Shown in pieces: positions 53,136 to 59,933 of a stretch of DNA of 64,000 nt. The notes below the pieces were generated by a model. The model made no database searches. It was not told where the DNA came from and saw nothing but the letters and a program-made list of their open reading frames with translations. The DNA comes from JBALVT01 sp965262875. GTDB lineage: Bacteria; Pseudomonadota; Gammaproteobacteria; Pseudomonadales; Halieaceae. The translations under genes were made by a program, and so were the position numbers. The DNA is taken from the NCBI GenBank assembly GCA_965262875.1, contig OZ253569.1, positions 3,224,001 to 3,288,000 on the forward strand, read 5' to 3'. Numbering within the stretch: position 1 is the first letter of the stretch; each line of letters starts with the position of its first letter.

Positions 53136-53906
53136 ATGCAAACTGAAGACACAGGCGCGACGCGATTTACCGGCAAGGTAGCTTTCATCACCGGAGCGGC
53201 ATCCGGTATCGGCAAAGCCATCGCACTGCGGCTGGGTCAAGAGGGAGCACAGCTTTTTCTTGCAGATATCGACGCCCCCGGGCTGGCGCAAACAGTTGAG
53301 GAACTGCCCGAAAATACCACCGCTCATACCCTGCACCTAGACGTGACCGATTCCCAAGCCTGCGCGCAGGCGGTTCAAGACTGTATTTCCAAACTGGGAC
53401 AGTTGGATGTTTTATGTAACATCGCGGGTATCGCCCTGTGCAAACACTTCACTGATATCAGTGATGAAGAGTGGCAGCGCATGATGGGCATTAATATCAA
53501 CAGCGTGTTTTTTCTTTGCCGCGCAGCGATCCCCCACTTGATCGAAAGCAAAGGCAACATCATCAACATGGCGTCCTCCGCAGGTTTAAAGGGGCAGGCT
53601 TACAATTCCGCCTACTGCGCCAGCAAGGCGGCTGTGGTGATGTTTAGCAAATCGCTCGCAATCGAATACTCCAAAAAAGGTGTGCGCGTTAACGCGATTT
53701 GCCCCGGCATGGTCAAAACACCTCTGACGAGCAATTTTAATATTCCCGAAGACGTCGACGAGCAACTGCTGATGAAACTATTCCCACTGGTAGAAGGTGC
53801 CGACCCCGAGGAGATTGCGGCATCCATCGCGTATCTGGCTTCAGAGGAAGCGAGGTTCGTAACAGGAATAGCCTTTCCCATCGACGGAGCACAGACCGCT
53901 GGCTAA
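53136..53906 (+). CDS. Short-chain dehydrogenase/reductase
   Basis: A 256-residue classical SDR: VAFITGAASGIGKAIALRLG, NIAGIA, NMASSAGLKGQAYNSAYCASKAAVV (catalytic Ser and Tyr-x3-Lys) and VNAICPGMVKTPL. These are beta-ketoacyl-reductase/steroid-dehydrogenase-type residues. It starts 4 bases after the quinone oxidoreductase stop. The last base of its stop codon is the first base of an ATG for FdhD, so the genes are coupled. Confidence 0.9.
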   Translation: MQTEDTGATRFTGKVAFITGAASGIGKAIALRLGQEGAQLFLADIDAPGLAQTVEELPENTTAHTLHLDVTDSQACAQAVQDCISKLGQLDVLCNIAGIALCKHFTDISDEEWQRMMGININSVFFLCRAAIPHLIESKGNIINMASSAGLKGQAYNSAYCASKAAVVMFSKSLAIEYSKKGVRVNAICPGMVKTPLTSNFNIPEDVDEQLLMKLFPLVEGADPEEIAASIAYLASEEARFVTGIAFPIDGAQTAG

Positions 53907-53935
53907 TGTTTGCTCCGAGCAAGTCCGGAGCCTCT

Positions 53936-54820
53936 ATGTCTGATAAACAAGCCAATCGAGGCATCATCTGTGTCGAGGCCATTCATCTCCCCGACGACAA
54001 GGGCAGCCCACAAAAGCTCCAATGTGAAGTGGTTGAAGAGGACGCACTGACACTGGACGTAGAAGGCGTGGGACACTACACCCTGATGTGGACCCCAAGC
54101 GAAATCGGTACTACCGCCCAGGGATTTACTATTGAGGATGGTTTACTGGGAGAAGGTGAAGAACCAGAAGGTCTGGCCTTAGCGATGGGGTTTGCACTAA
54201 CAGAAGGGTTAATCACCACCCGGGACGATATCAAAAGTGTCTCAGTTTGCGCAGACAACACCAAAGTAGTGCAGTTGCAATTGCACAACCCCGAGCAGGT
54301 ACAAGCAACGCGCCGCAATGTTGTGATTAACAGCTCCTGTAGTATTTGCGGCCCCATCGAAATACTTCAAGACAACGTGCTGGGACTTTCAAAAGTCGGC
54401 AGGGGATTAAAGCTACACCGCAGCGAGTTCAACCGTGTTATGCAGCATATGACCGACAAGCAGCGAATCTTTCGTCACACGGGTGGCTCCCACGCCGCGG
54501 CAATTTTCGACGGCGAGGGAAAGGTGTTGGCGGTCGCAGAAGACCTCGGCCGCCACAACTCTCTGGACAAGGTCATCGGTATGGTGTTGCTTGAGCGTGG
54601 CAGCCTGTCCGACTGCGGCGCCGTTTTGTCCAGTCGCCTGAGCGTGGAGATGGTAATCAAGGCAGTGCGAGCAAATCTTCAGATGATGCTGGCAGTGAGT
54701 GCGCCCACTTCGCTCGCCATTGATGTCGCGGAAAAATTTGGAGTGACGCTTTGCGGTTTTGTCCGCGAACAGCGCGCCACCATCTACACTCATCCAGGCA
54801 GAGTCACGAACGCCCTCTGA
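53936..54820 (+). CDS. fdhD: FdhD, formate dehydrogenase accessory sulfurtransferase
   Basis: FdhD passes sulfur from a cysteine desulfurase to the molybdenum cofactor of formate dehydrogenase. The motif SSCSICG carries two Cys (135 and 138 from this start), the sulfur carriers in E. coli FdhD. FRHTGGSHAAAIFD and AEDLGRHNSLDKVIGM are also diagnostic. The ATG at 53936 fits the family better than one at 53906 that shares a base with the preceding stop. No formate dehydrogenase or Mo-cofactor gene is in the window, so the client is elsewhere or is not formate dehydrogenase. Confidence 0.9.
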   Translation: MSDKQANRGIICVEAIHLPDDKGSPQKLQCEVVEEDALTLDVEGVGHYTLMWTPSEIGTTAQGFTIEDGLLGEGEEPEGLALAMGFALTEGLITTRDDIKSVSVCADNTKVVQLQLHNPEQVQATRRNVVINSSCSICGPIEILQDNVLGLSKVGRGLKLHRSEFNRVMQHMTDKQRIFRHTGGSHAAAIFDGEGKVLAVAEDLGRHNSLDKVIGMVLLERGSLSDCGAVLSSRLSVEMVIKAVRANLQMMLAVSAPTSLAIDVAEKFGVTLCGFVREQRATIYTHPGRVTNAL

Positions 54821-54862
54821 TACAATTATTGGTTGATTGAAAAACTTATACGGAGATAGACA

Positions 54863-55435
54863 ATGCGATTAGTTATTGGCATCAGCGGTTCCAGCGGCGC
54901 AATCTACGGAATCCGCCTACTTGAGATGCTGCGAGAGTTCGATGACGTGGAGACGCATTTGGTAATCAGCCGATACGGGCGCCTCAACATCGAGCTGGAA
55001 ACCGACTATCAAGTAAGCGATGTCGAAGCTCTGGCGGATGTCGTACACGGCGAAAAGAATCAGGCCGCCAGCATCGCGAGCGGCTCCTTTGGAGTCGATG
55101 GAATGATAGTGGCACCGTGCTCGATGAAAACCCTATCAGCCATCGTGCATTCCTATGCGGACAGCCTTCTGGTCCGCGCTGCAGATGTCTGCCTCAAAGA
55201 GCGCAAGCAGTTGGTGTTGATGCCTCGCGAAACACCGCTTCACACCGGGCACTGCAAACTTTTGTACGAAGCGTCTGTACTGGGCGCCATCATTGCACCG
55301 CCCATGCCGGCGTTTTACAGCCAGCCCAATACGCTCGATGATATTGTTAACCACAGCGTTGGCAGAGTTTTGGATTTGTTTGGACTGGATTCCGGAACAG
55401 TCAAACGGTGGCAGGGACCTTCTTCGGCCAGTTAG
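54863..55435 (+). CDS. ubiX: UbiX-type flavin prenyltransferase
   Basis: Adds a dimethylallyl group to FMN to make prenyl-FMN, the cofactor of UbiD-family decarboxylases. A 190-residue protein with IGISGSSGAIYGIRLL at the N-terminus, APCSMKTLSAIVHSYADSLLVRA and MPRETPLHTGHCKLLYEA, all UbiX signatures. A GGAGA ribosome site precedes the ATG. No UbiD-type gene is in the window. It may serve ubiquinone synthesis or a decarboxylase elsewhere. It is the last gene of the rightward run 52109-55435. Confidence 0.95.
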   Translation: MRLVIGISGSSGAIYGIRLLEMLREFDDVETHLVISRYGRLNIELETDYQVSDVEALADVVHGEKNQAASIASGSFGVDGMIVAPCSMKTLSAIVHSYADSLLVRAADVCLKERKQLVLMPRETPLHTGHCKLLYEASVLGAIIAPPMPAFYSQPNTLDDIVNHSVGRVLDLFGLDSGTVKRWQGPSSAS

Positions 55436-55772
55436 TTATTCCGCATCTGGAAGGCCTGCCGGCTGCAGGAAGGCCTGCCCCAAAAAGCTACGCAAGTACG
55501 AAAATCTTCGGGATAAAGAGCCGGTTGCTGTTATGTCCTGTCAAGGCTGTCGACAGCATGGATGCTCGGGGCAGGCCTCCCTGTCGCCAAGCCCCCATGG
55601 ATGGGTTCACGGCGTGCCTGGACAGGACAAAATTGGAATCGGCGGACCAAGCTGATTTTAGAACTACTGGTTTAGCGGTTTTGAGGGGTTCCGGGGACGC
55701 TCGGAAGCCTGACCTACCAAGGGGCGGCCATAAACATTGCCAGTACTCATCGGACCATACCGCTATTCGCAG
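55436..55772. repeat. Intergenic region with composite repeat, copy 2
   Basis: A 337-base gap between convergent gene ends (ubiX and the Crp-type regulator). It contains the 124-base type A element at 55520-55643, a 55-base spacer and the first 14 bases of the type C element (55699-55712); beyond that the match is lost. The spacer also resembles the reverse complement of 37743-37810, for instance the TTAGAACT and CTACTGGTTTAG blocks. No other gene is visible. Confidence 0.85.
55520..55643 (+). repeat. 124-base palindromic element (type A), copy 2
   Basis: Near-identical to the reverse complement of 37811-37934, including the GCTGTCGACAGC palindrome, the GCATGGATGCTC stretch and CCCCCATGGATGGG. 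The terminal repeats (55520-55542 and 55621-55643) are more diverged than in copy 1, the right end changing ACATAATA to ACAAAATT. Equal length, 124 bases, in both copies argues that this is the unit. Confidence 0.88.
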
Positions 55773-56462
55773 TTACTTCTTATCACCACGGACAATATCC
55801 TCCAGCACCTTCGGCAAAAGTACCTTGATTCGACCGTACTCCAGAGAAATCACATCTTCTTCACGCCACTTGTTCAACACCTTGCTCACAGCCTGGCGAG
55901 TGGCACCCACCATGTTGGCGAGATCTTGCTGAGTAAACTGAAGTTCCCCTGCAACACCGGGGCTAGGGTGATCGCTACTAATATAGAGAATGCGATTCGC
56001 CATCCGCTGCTCCAGCGAAAGCAGAGTGACATCGGTGTAAAAGGCCAACATGTGTCTTACTCGGCTGCACATCAGACGCGTCAACTGATCGGCAATCACC
56101 GGATAGTCGCGATACAACTCATCGAAGTCTGATTTTTTCAGCTCGGCAAGCTCAACCTGCTCTATCGCCACAGCTGTATTGGCGGCGGGGAGCCCATCGA
56201 GAAGACAAATCTCACCAAAACAATCGCCGCTGTAAAAAATCGCAAAGATCACTTCTTTGCCATCGGGTGTCTGATTGGTCACCCGCACTGTTCCACTACG
56301 CAACTGCCACAGGGCGTCATGTGTGACGCCCTGCGCATAGATTACATCACCCTTTTTCAGCGTGATGGTTCGCATTCGGGCCAGGGTTGCGTTCCGCTCG
56401 AGTTCGGGAAGCTGGCTGATCCAATCACTGCCGGTATATTGGACTGTCATAACTTTTCCCAC
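55773..56462 (-). CDS. Crp/Fnr-family transcriptional regulator
   Basis: A 229-residue regulator. The cyclic-nucleotide-binding domain is GDVIYAQGVTHDALWQLRSG and FYSGDCFGEICLLDG. The C-terminal winged helix is LQFTQQDLANMVGATRQAVSKVLNKW. No cluster of N-terminal Cys is seen, so it is not Fnr-like. Arg and Ser residues that bind cAMP in Crp are not clearly conserved, so the effector is unknown. It is divergent from the class II aldolase across 165 bases and probably controls that operon. Confidence 0.92.
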   Translation of the reverse strand: MGKVMTVQYTGSDWISQLPELERNATLARMRTITLKKGDVIYAQGVTHDALWQLRSGTVRVTNQTPDGKEVIFAIFYSGDCFGEICLLDGLPAANTAVAIEQVELAELKKSDFDELYRDYPVIADQLTRLMCSRVRHMLAFYTDVTLLSLEQRMANRILYISSDHPSPGVAGELQFTQQDLANMVGATRQAVSKVLNKWREEDVISLEYGRIKVLLPKVLEDIVRGDKK

Positions 56463-56617
56463 GCGGGCTCTCTCGATCTGGAGCTATGAGCGGTCAATGT
56501 ACCGGCTCCCGTAATAATTATTTATTTGCCAAATGTCATCTGGATGGCAGATTTTCTGCTACCTTAGAGGGTATCTTACACTCTGATAAGCCAATAACGC
56601 AGCCAGTGTATAAAATT

Positions 56618-56623
56618 AGGAGG
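56618..56623 (+). promoter_or_regulatory. Strong ribosome binding site of the class II aldolase gene
   Basis: A perfect AGGAGG ends 4 bases before the ATG at 56628, much stronger than others in the window, and a TATAAA-like element lies at 56610-56615. This decides the start. Confidence 0.7.
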
Positions 56624-56627
56624 TAGC

Positions 56628-57419
56628 ATGAACGCACCGCAAAATTCGATTGTTATGAACCAAACCGAGAAGATGGTTTTTCCTCCCCAGTTCGAATCCG
56701 TTGAAGCCGAACGCGAAGACAGGAAGCGCAAACTGGTGTCGGCCTATCGACTATTCGGAAAATTTGGCTTTGACGAAGGTGTCGCTGGTCACATCACCGT
56801 CAGAGATCCGGAACACCTGGATCGCCTGTGGGTAAACCCAATGGGGGTTTCTTTTAAGCAAATCAAAGTTTCCGACTTGTTGTGTGTTAGCCATGGCGGT
56901 GAAGTCCTCGAGGGCACTGGGTTGCTCAACGGCGCGGCTTACACTATCCACTCAAAAATCCATGAAATGCATCCACGCGTCACTGCGGCCGCGCACGCGC
57001 ACTCGATTTACGGTAAGTCCTGGTCTTCTCTGGGGCGTAAGCTGGACCCGATCACTCAGGATTCCTGCGCATTCTACGACGACCACGTTGTGTTCGAAGA
57101 TTTCAACGGGGTAGTACTGGACATGAACGAGGGCGATAGAATTGCCACGGCGCTGGGCGACAACAAGGCCGCCATACTGCGCAACCACGGCTTGCTAACG
57201 GTTGGCGAAACTGTCGAAGCCGCGGCCTGGTGGTACATCACTATGGAGAGAACCTGCCAGGCACAATTAATGGCAGAAGCAGCGGGTACGCCAGTTGTTA
57301 TCGATGATGAAAACGCTAAACTCACTTACAAGACAGTAGGCAGCGAACTGGCTGGCTGGTTTAGCTACCAGCCCCTGCTGAGCGTTATCAGCGCTGAACA
57401 ACCGGATATGTTTGAATAA
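56628..57419 (+). CDS. Class II aldolase/adducin-family protein
   Basis: A 263-residue protein with the metal-binding pair His123-x-His125 (AAAHAHSIY) and a third His187 in AILRNHGLLT. GVAGHITVRDPEHLDRLWVNPMG contains the family's substrate loop, and an acid-rich DDHVVFEDFNGVV follows. Members cleave ketose or aldose phosphates, or in eukaryotic-type homologues act on small aldehydes. It precedes the HD-domain protein by 22 bases and is probably translated strongly from a consensus ribosome site. The substrate is unknown. Confidence 0.88.
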   Translation: MNAPQNSIVMNQTEKMVFPPQFESVEAEREDRKRKLVSAYRLFGKFGFDEGVAGHITVRDPEHLDRLWVNPMGVSFKQIKVSDLLCVSHGGEVLEGTGLLNGAAYTIHSKIHEMHPRVTAAAHAHSIYGKSWSSLGRKLDPITQDSCAFYDDHVVFEDFNGVVLDMNEGDRIATALGDNKAAILRNHGLLTVGETVEAAAWWYITMERTCQAQLMAEAAGTPVVIDDENAKLTYKTVGSELAGWFSYQPLLSVISAEQPDMFE

Positions 57420-57441
57420 ATACTCATAAGAGGACAAAGTC

Positions 57442-58011
57442 ATGAATGCACCGGCCCAAGCAAAATTTAAGGCAATGACAGAAGGTACTCCCGAGGACTG
57501 GGGGATTATCGCCGACAACGCACAGGAGTTGTGGGCGGGACTCGCCCATCGCATTATGGATCACCTGCGATTGCTAGATGGTGATTTCGGTGGCTTCCCG
57601 GTCGATCGCCTGGAGCACAGCTTGCAAACAGCCACGCTGGCGCATCAGGACGGTCGCGACGAGGAATATGTCGTGTGCGCGCTACTCCACGATATCGGAG
57701 ATACTCTGGGGTCACTCAATCATGCGGACCTGGCCGCCACGATGCTGCAGCCGTTTATCAGCGAGCAGAATTACTGGATGGTGAAGCATCACGGCATATT
57801 CCAGGGCTATTACTTTTTCCACTTCCTTGGAAAAGACCGGAACATGCGCGATGAGTTCAAGGACAATGAGCACTTCAACCACACGGCGGAGTTTTGCCAC
57901 AAGTACGATCAGAAAGCCTTTGACCCCGAGTTTCAAACCATGCCATTGGAAGATTTCATCCCGATGGTAGAAAGAGTATTTGCGCAGCCCAAAAACTCGC
58001 TATACCTTTAG
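57442..58011 (+). CDS. HD-domain protein, candidate PhnZ/MIOX-type di-iron oxygenase
   Basis: A 189-residue HD-fold protein. His59 (LEHSLQTA), His83-Asp84 (LLHDIGD), His116/His117 (VKHHG) and Asp156 (KYDQ) form a set close to the di-iron ligands of PhnZ and myo-inositol oxygenase, where six residues hold two irons. A Tyr in the N-terminal third and Gly-Tyr-Tyr after HH are also in keeping. PhnZ cleaves a carbon-phosphorus bond using O2; other members act on diols. Next to a class II aldolase it could open or cleave a polyol. No phosphonate genes are in the window. The role is inference. Confidence 0.75.
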   Translation: MNAPAQAKFKAMTEGTPEDWGIIADNAQELWAGLAHRIMDHLRLLDGDFGGFPVDRLEHSLQTATLAHQDGRDEEYVVCALLHDIGDTLGSLNHADLAATMLQPFISEQNYWMVKHHGIFQGYYFFHFLGKDRNMRDEFKDNEHFNHTAEFCHKYDQKAFDPEFQTMPLEDFIPMVERVFAQPKNSLYL

Positions 58012-58031
58012 AATAGAAACCAGAGCCAAAA

Positions 58032-58070
58032 AAAACGGGTAGTTGCGTTAATAGCGCAACTACCCGTTTT
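58032..58070. terminator. Bidirectional intrinsic terminator
   Basis: A perfect 16-base stem, 58032-58047 with 58055-58070, around a seven-base loop. The A-rich left side and T-rich right side give an oligo-U tail in both directions. It lies between the convergent HD-domain and arylsulfatase genes. Confidence 0.9.
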
Positions 58071-58086
58071 GCGTTGAGTAAAGGGA

Positions 58087-59658
58087 TTATTTTGGCGGCC
58101 GCTGTCCTGCACCGGCACCCATCGCTTTCATCTGCATCATCTTTTGCATACCTTCCATCATATTGCCGATGGTGAAGCTCGCCGTTGCCTGACGTGGGGG
58201 GAACTCACGGAAGGTTCCCAACCACTTGCCTACCTCTTGCTGAGTCGGCACAAACAGCCACAGCTGATCTGCAAAGAATCGAGTGTACATTCCAGAGTCC
58301 AGTGATTCCTCATAGGGGTCGGTACGCAAATTCACTACACGAGGAAAATTGAGAGACTCGCGCTGTCCGGCCCAGCCCTCCATGGACCAGGCAAAGTGTA
58401 TTTTCCAATCGTTCCAGCGAATGGCGTTGAAGTTGGCGTTGTCATCGAAGTAGTAGATATTGCTTCGTCGACCCGGCTCCTTACCCGCCAACGCTTTGGA
58501 TTGATCAAAGCCATCAAGATGTACCCGGAATGTTTTGTCCCCAGCGCGATGCCCTTTCTTCAGCTTGGCGCTAATATTGCTATCACCGGCAGCCGCAAGG
58601 AATGTGGGCAGCCAGTCCTGGTGAGAATAGATATCGTTGATGACCGTCTTTTCCTTCACCACGCCCGGCCAGCGAATCAACGCCGGCACTCTCATACCAC
58701 CTTCCCAGGTTGAGCCTTTTTCGCCTCTGAAAGGTTCAGAACCTCCATCGGGATAGGTATTGGTCTGCGAGCCGTTATCGGTGCTATAGACCACAATGGT
58801 ATTGTCCGCGATACCCAATTCATCCAGTTTGTCTAGCAACAGCCCAACGTGGTGATCGTGTTCCATCATCCCGTCGGCGTAGAGACCATAACCTGAACTA
58901 CCCTCCCATTTTGGCGCTAAACGAGTCCATACATGCATACGGGTGGCGTTAAACCATACGAAAAAGGGTTTGTCGTCTTTGTGAGACTTATCGATAAATT
59001 TTAAAGCCGCATCGGCGAACTCCTGATCCGCAGTTTCCATACGTTTTCGCGTCAAAGGACCGGTGTCTTCGATTTTCCCATCCCCGTAGGAATGAATCAC
59101 ACCGCGTGGCGCAAAACGCTTGTGGAAGGCCGGATCCTTTGGATAGAAGTAAGTCTCTGGCTCCTCCTCGGCGTTGAGGTGATACAGATTTCCGAGAAAC
59201 TCATCAAAACCGTGGGCGGTGGGCAGGAACTTGTCCTTGTCCCCCAGGTGGTTTTTACCAAATTGACCAGACACATAACCGTGGGGCTTGAGGAGTTCGG
59301 CGATGGTTGGATCCTCAGCCTGCAAGCCTATGTCAGCTCCGGGAAGGCCTACTTTCAACAAGCCAGTACGCAGGGGATGCTGACCGGTAATAAACGCCGA
59401 GCGACCCGCTGTGCAGCTCTGCTCACCATAGTAGTCAGTAAACATCGCACCTTCGTTGGCCAGCCGATCAATATTCGGCGTTGTGCCACCCAGCATACCG
59501 CGGTGGTAGGCACTGATATTGGACCAGCCGATATCATCACCCCAAATCACCAGGATATTGGGCTTATCCGTTTTTGCCTGGGCAACAACCGCCGTAAAGC
59601 TCAGTGCAATTACGGCGCCGCACAGGGCCATCCCTCGCAACAGAAAGTGTCGATTCAT
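58087..59658 (-). CDS. Arylsulfatase, exported
   Basis: A 523-residue sulfatase with a signal peptide (LLRGMALCGAVIALSFTAVVAQA). Metal ligands begin at ILVIWGDDIGWSN; Cys82 in SCTAGR is the formylglycine precursor, and GKNHLGD, MHVWTRL and YSTDNGSQTNTYPDGG complete the active site. The C-terminus has a Met-rich amphipathic stretch (MMEGMQKMMQMKAMGAGAG). It shares the type I fold with the lipoprotein sulfatase at 7435 but is not close in sequence. Expected in the periplasm or outside. Substrate unknown. Confidence 0.92.
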   Translation of the reverse strand: MNRHFLLRGMALCGAVIALSFTAVVAQAKTDKPNILVIWGDDIGWSNISAYHRGMLGGTTPNIDRLANEGAMFTDYYGEQSCTAGRSAFITGQHPLRTGLLKVGLPGADIGLQAEDPTIAELLKPHGYVSGQFGKNHLGDKDKFLPTAHGFDEFLGNLYHLNAEEEPETYFYPKDPAFHKRFAPRGVIHSYGDGKIEDTGPLTRKRMETADQEFADAALKFIDKSHKDDKPFFVWFNATRMHVWTRLAPKWEGSSGYGLYADGMMEHDHHVGLLLDKLDELGIADNTIVVYSTDNGSQTNTYPDGGSEPFRGEKGSTWEGGMRVPALIRWPGVVKEKTVINDIYSHQDWLPTFLAAAGDSNISAKLKKGHRAGDKTFRVHLDGFDQSKALAGKEPGRRSNIYYFDDNANFNAIRWNDWKIHFAWSMEGWAGQRESLNFPRVVNLRTDPYEESLDSGMYTRFFADQLWLFVPTQQEVGKWLGTFREFPPRQATASFTIGNMMEGMQKMMQMKAMGAGAGQRPPK

Positions 59659-59933
59659 CGGTAACTCCTCATCTCTTGTTCGTCTAAGAATCTTGTCTAT
59701 TTGGCAACAGAGTATAGGCTACTGGAAATACAGCGCCTTTGAATGTCGAGCAGGGCCAAATGCATAGACATAAATTCGCACTCGGCTAACATTCCGCTGG
59801 CCATCCGACAAAACACCGGTGAGGTATACTAAAACAGGTGAACCCGCGTGGTTGCCAGAACATAAGGAGCAAATTGCTGTCTTAAGCAGAACTACTGGCT
59901 TACGGCCCTTTTTGAGAAAGAGTGCTCTGACCT
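59659..59933. other. Divergent promoter region, no gene seen
   Basis: A 275-base gap between the arylsulfatase and the subtilase. It has no plausible open frame. A TATACT-like box at 59824-59829 may drive the rightward gene; no repeat or hairpin of note. Confidence 0.4.

Noticed and set aside
57442..58011. Ordinary HD phosphohydrolase for nucleotides
   Set aside because: Kept as an alternative only: the extra His59 and His116/117 pair and Asp156 suggest a di-iron site, but this is not proof.
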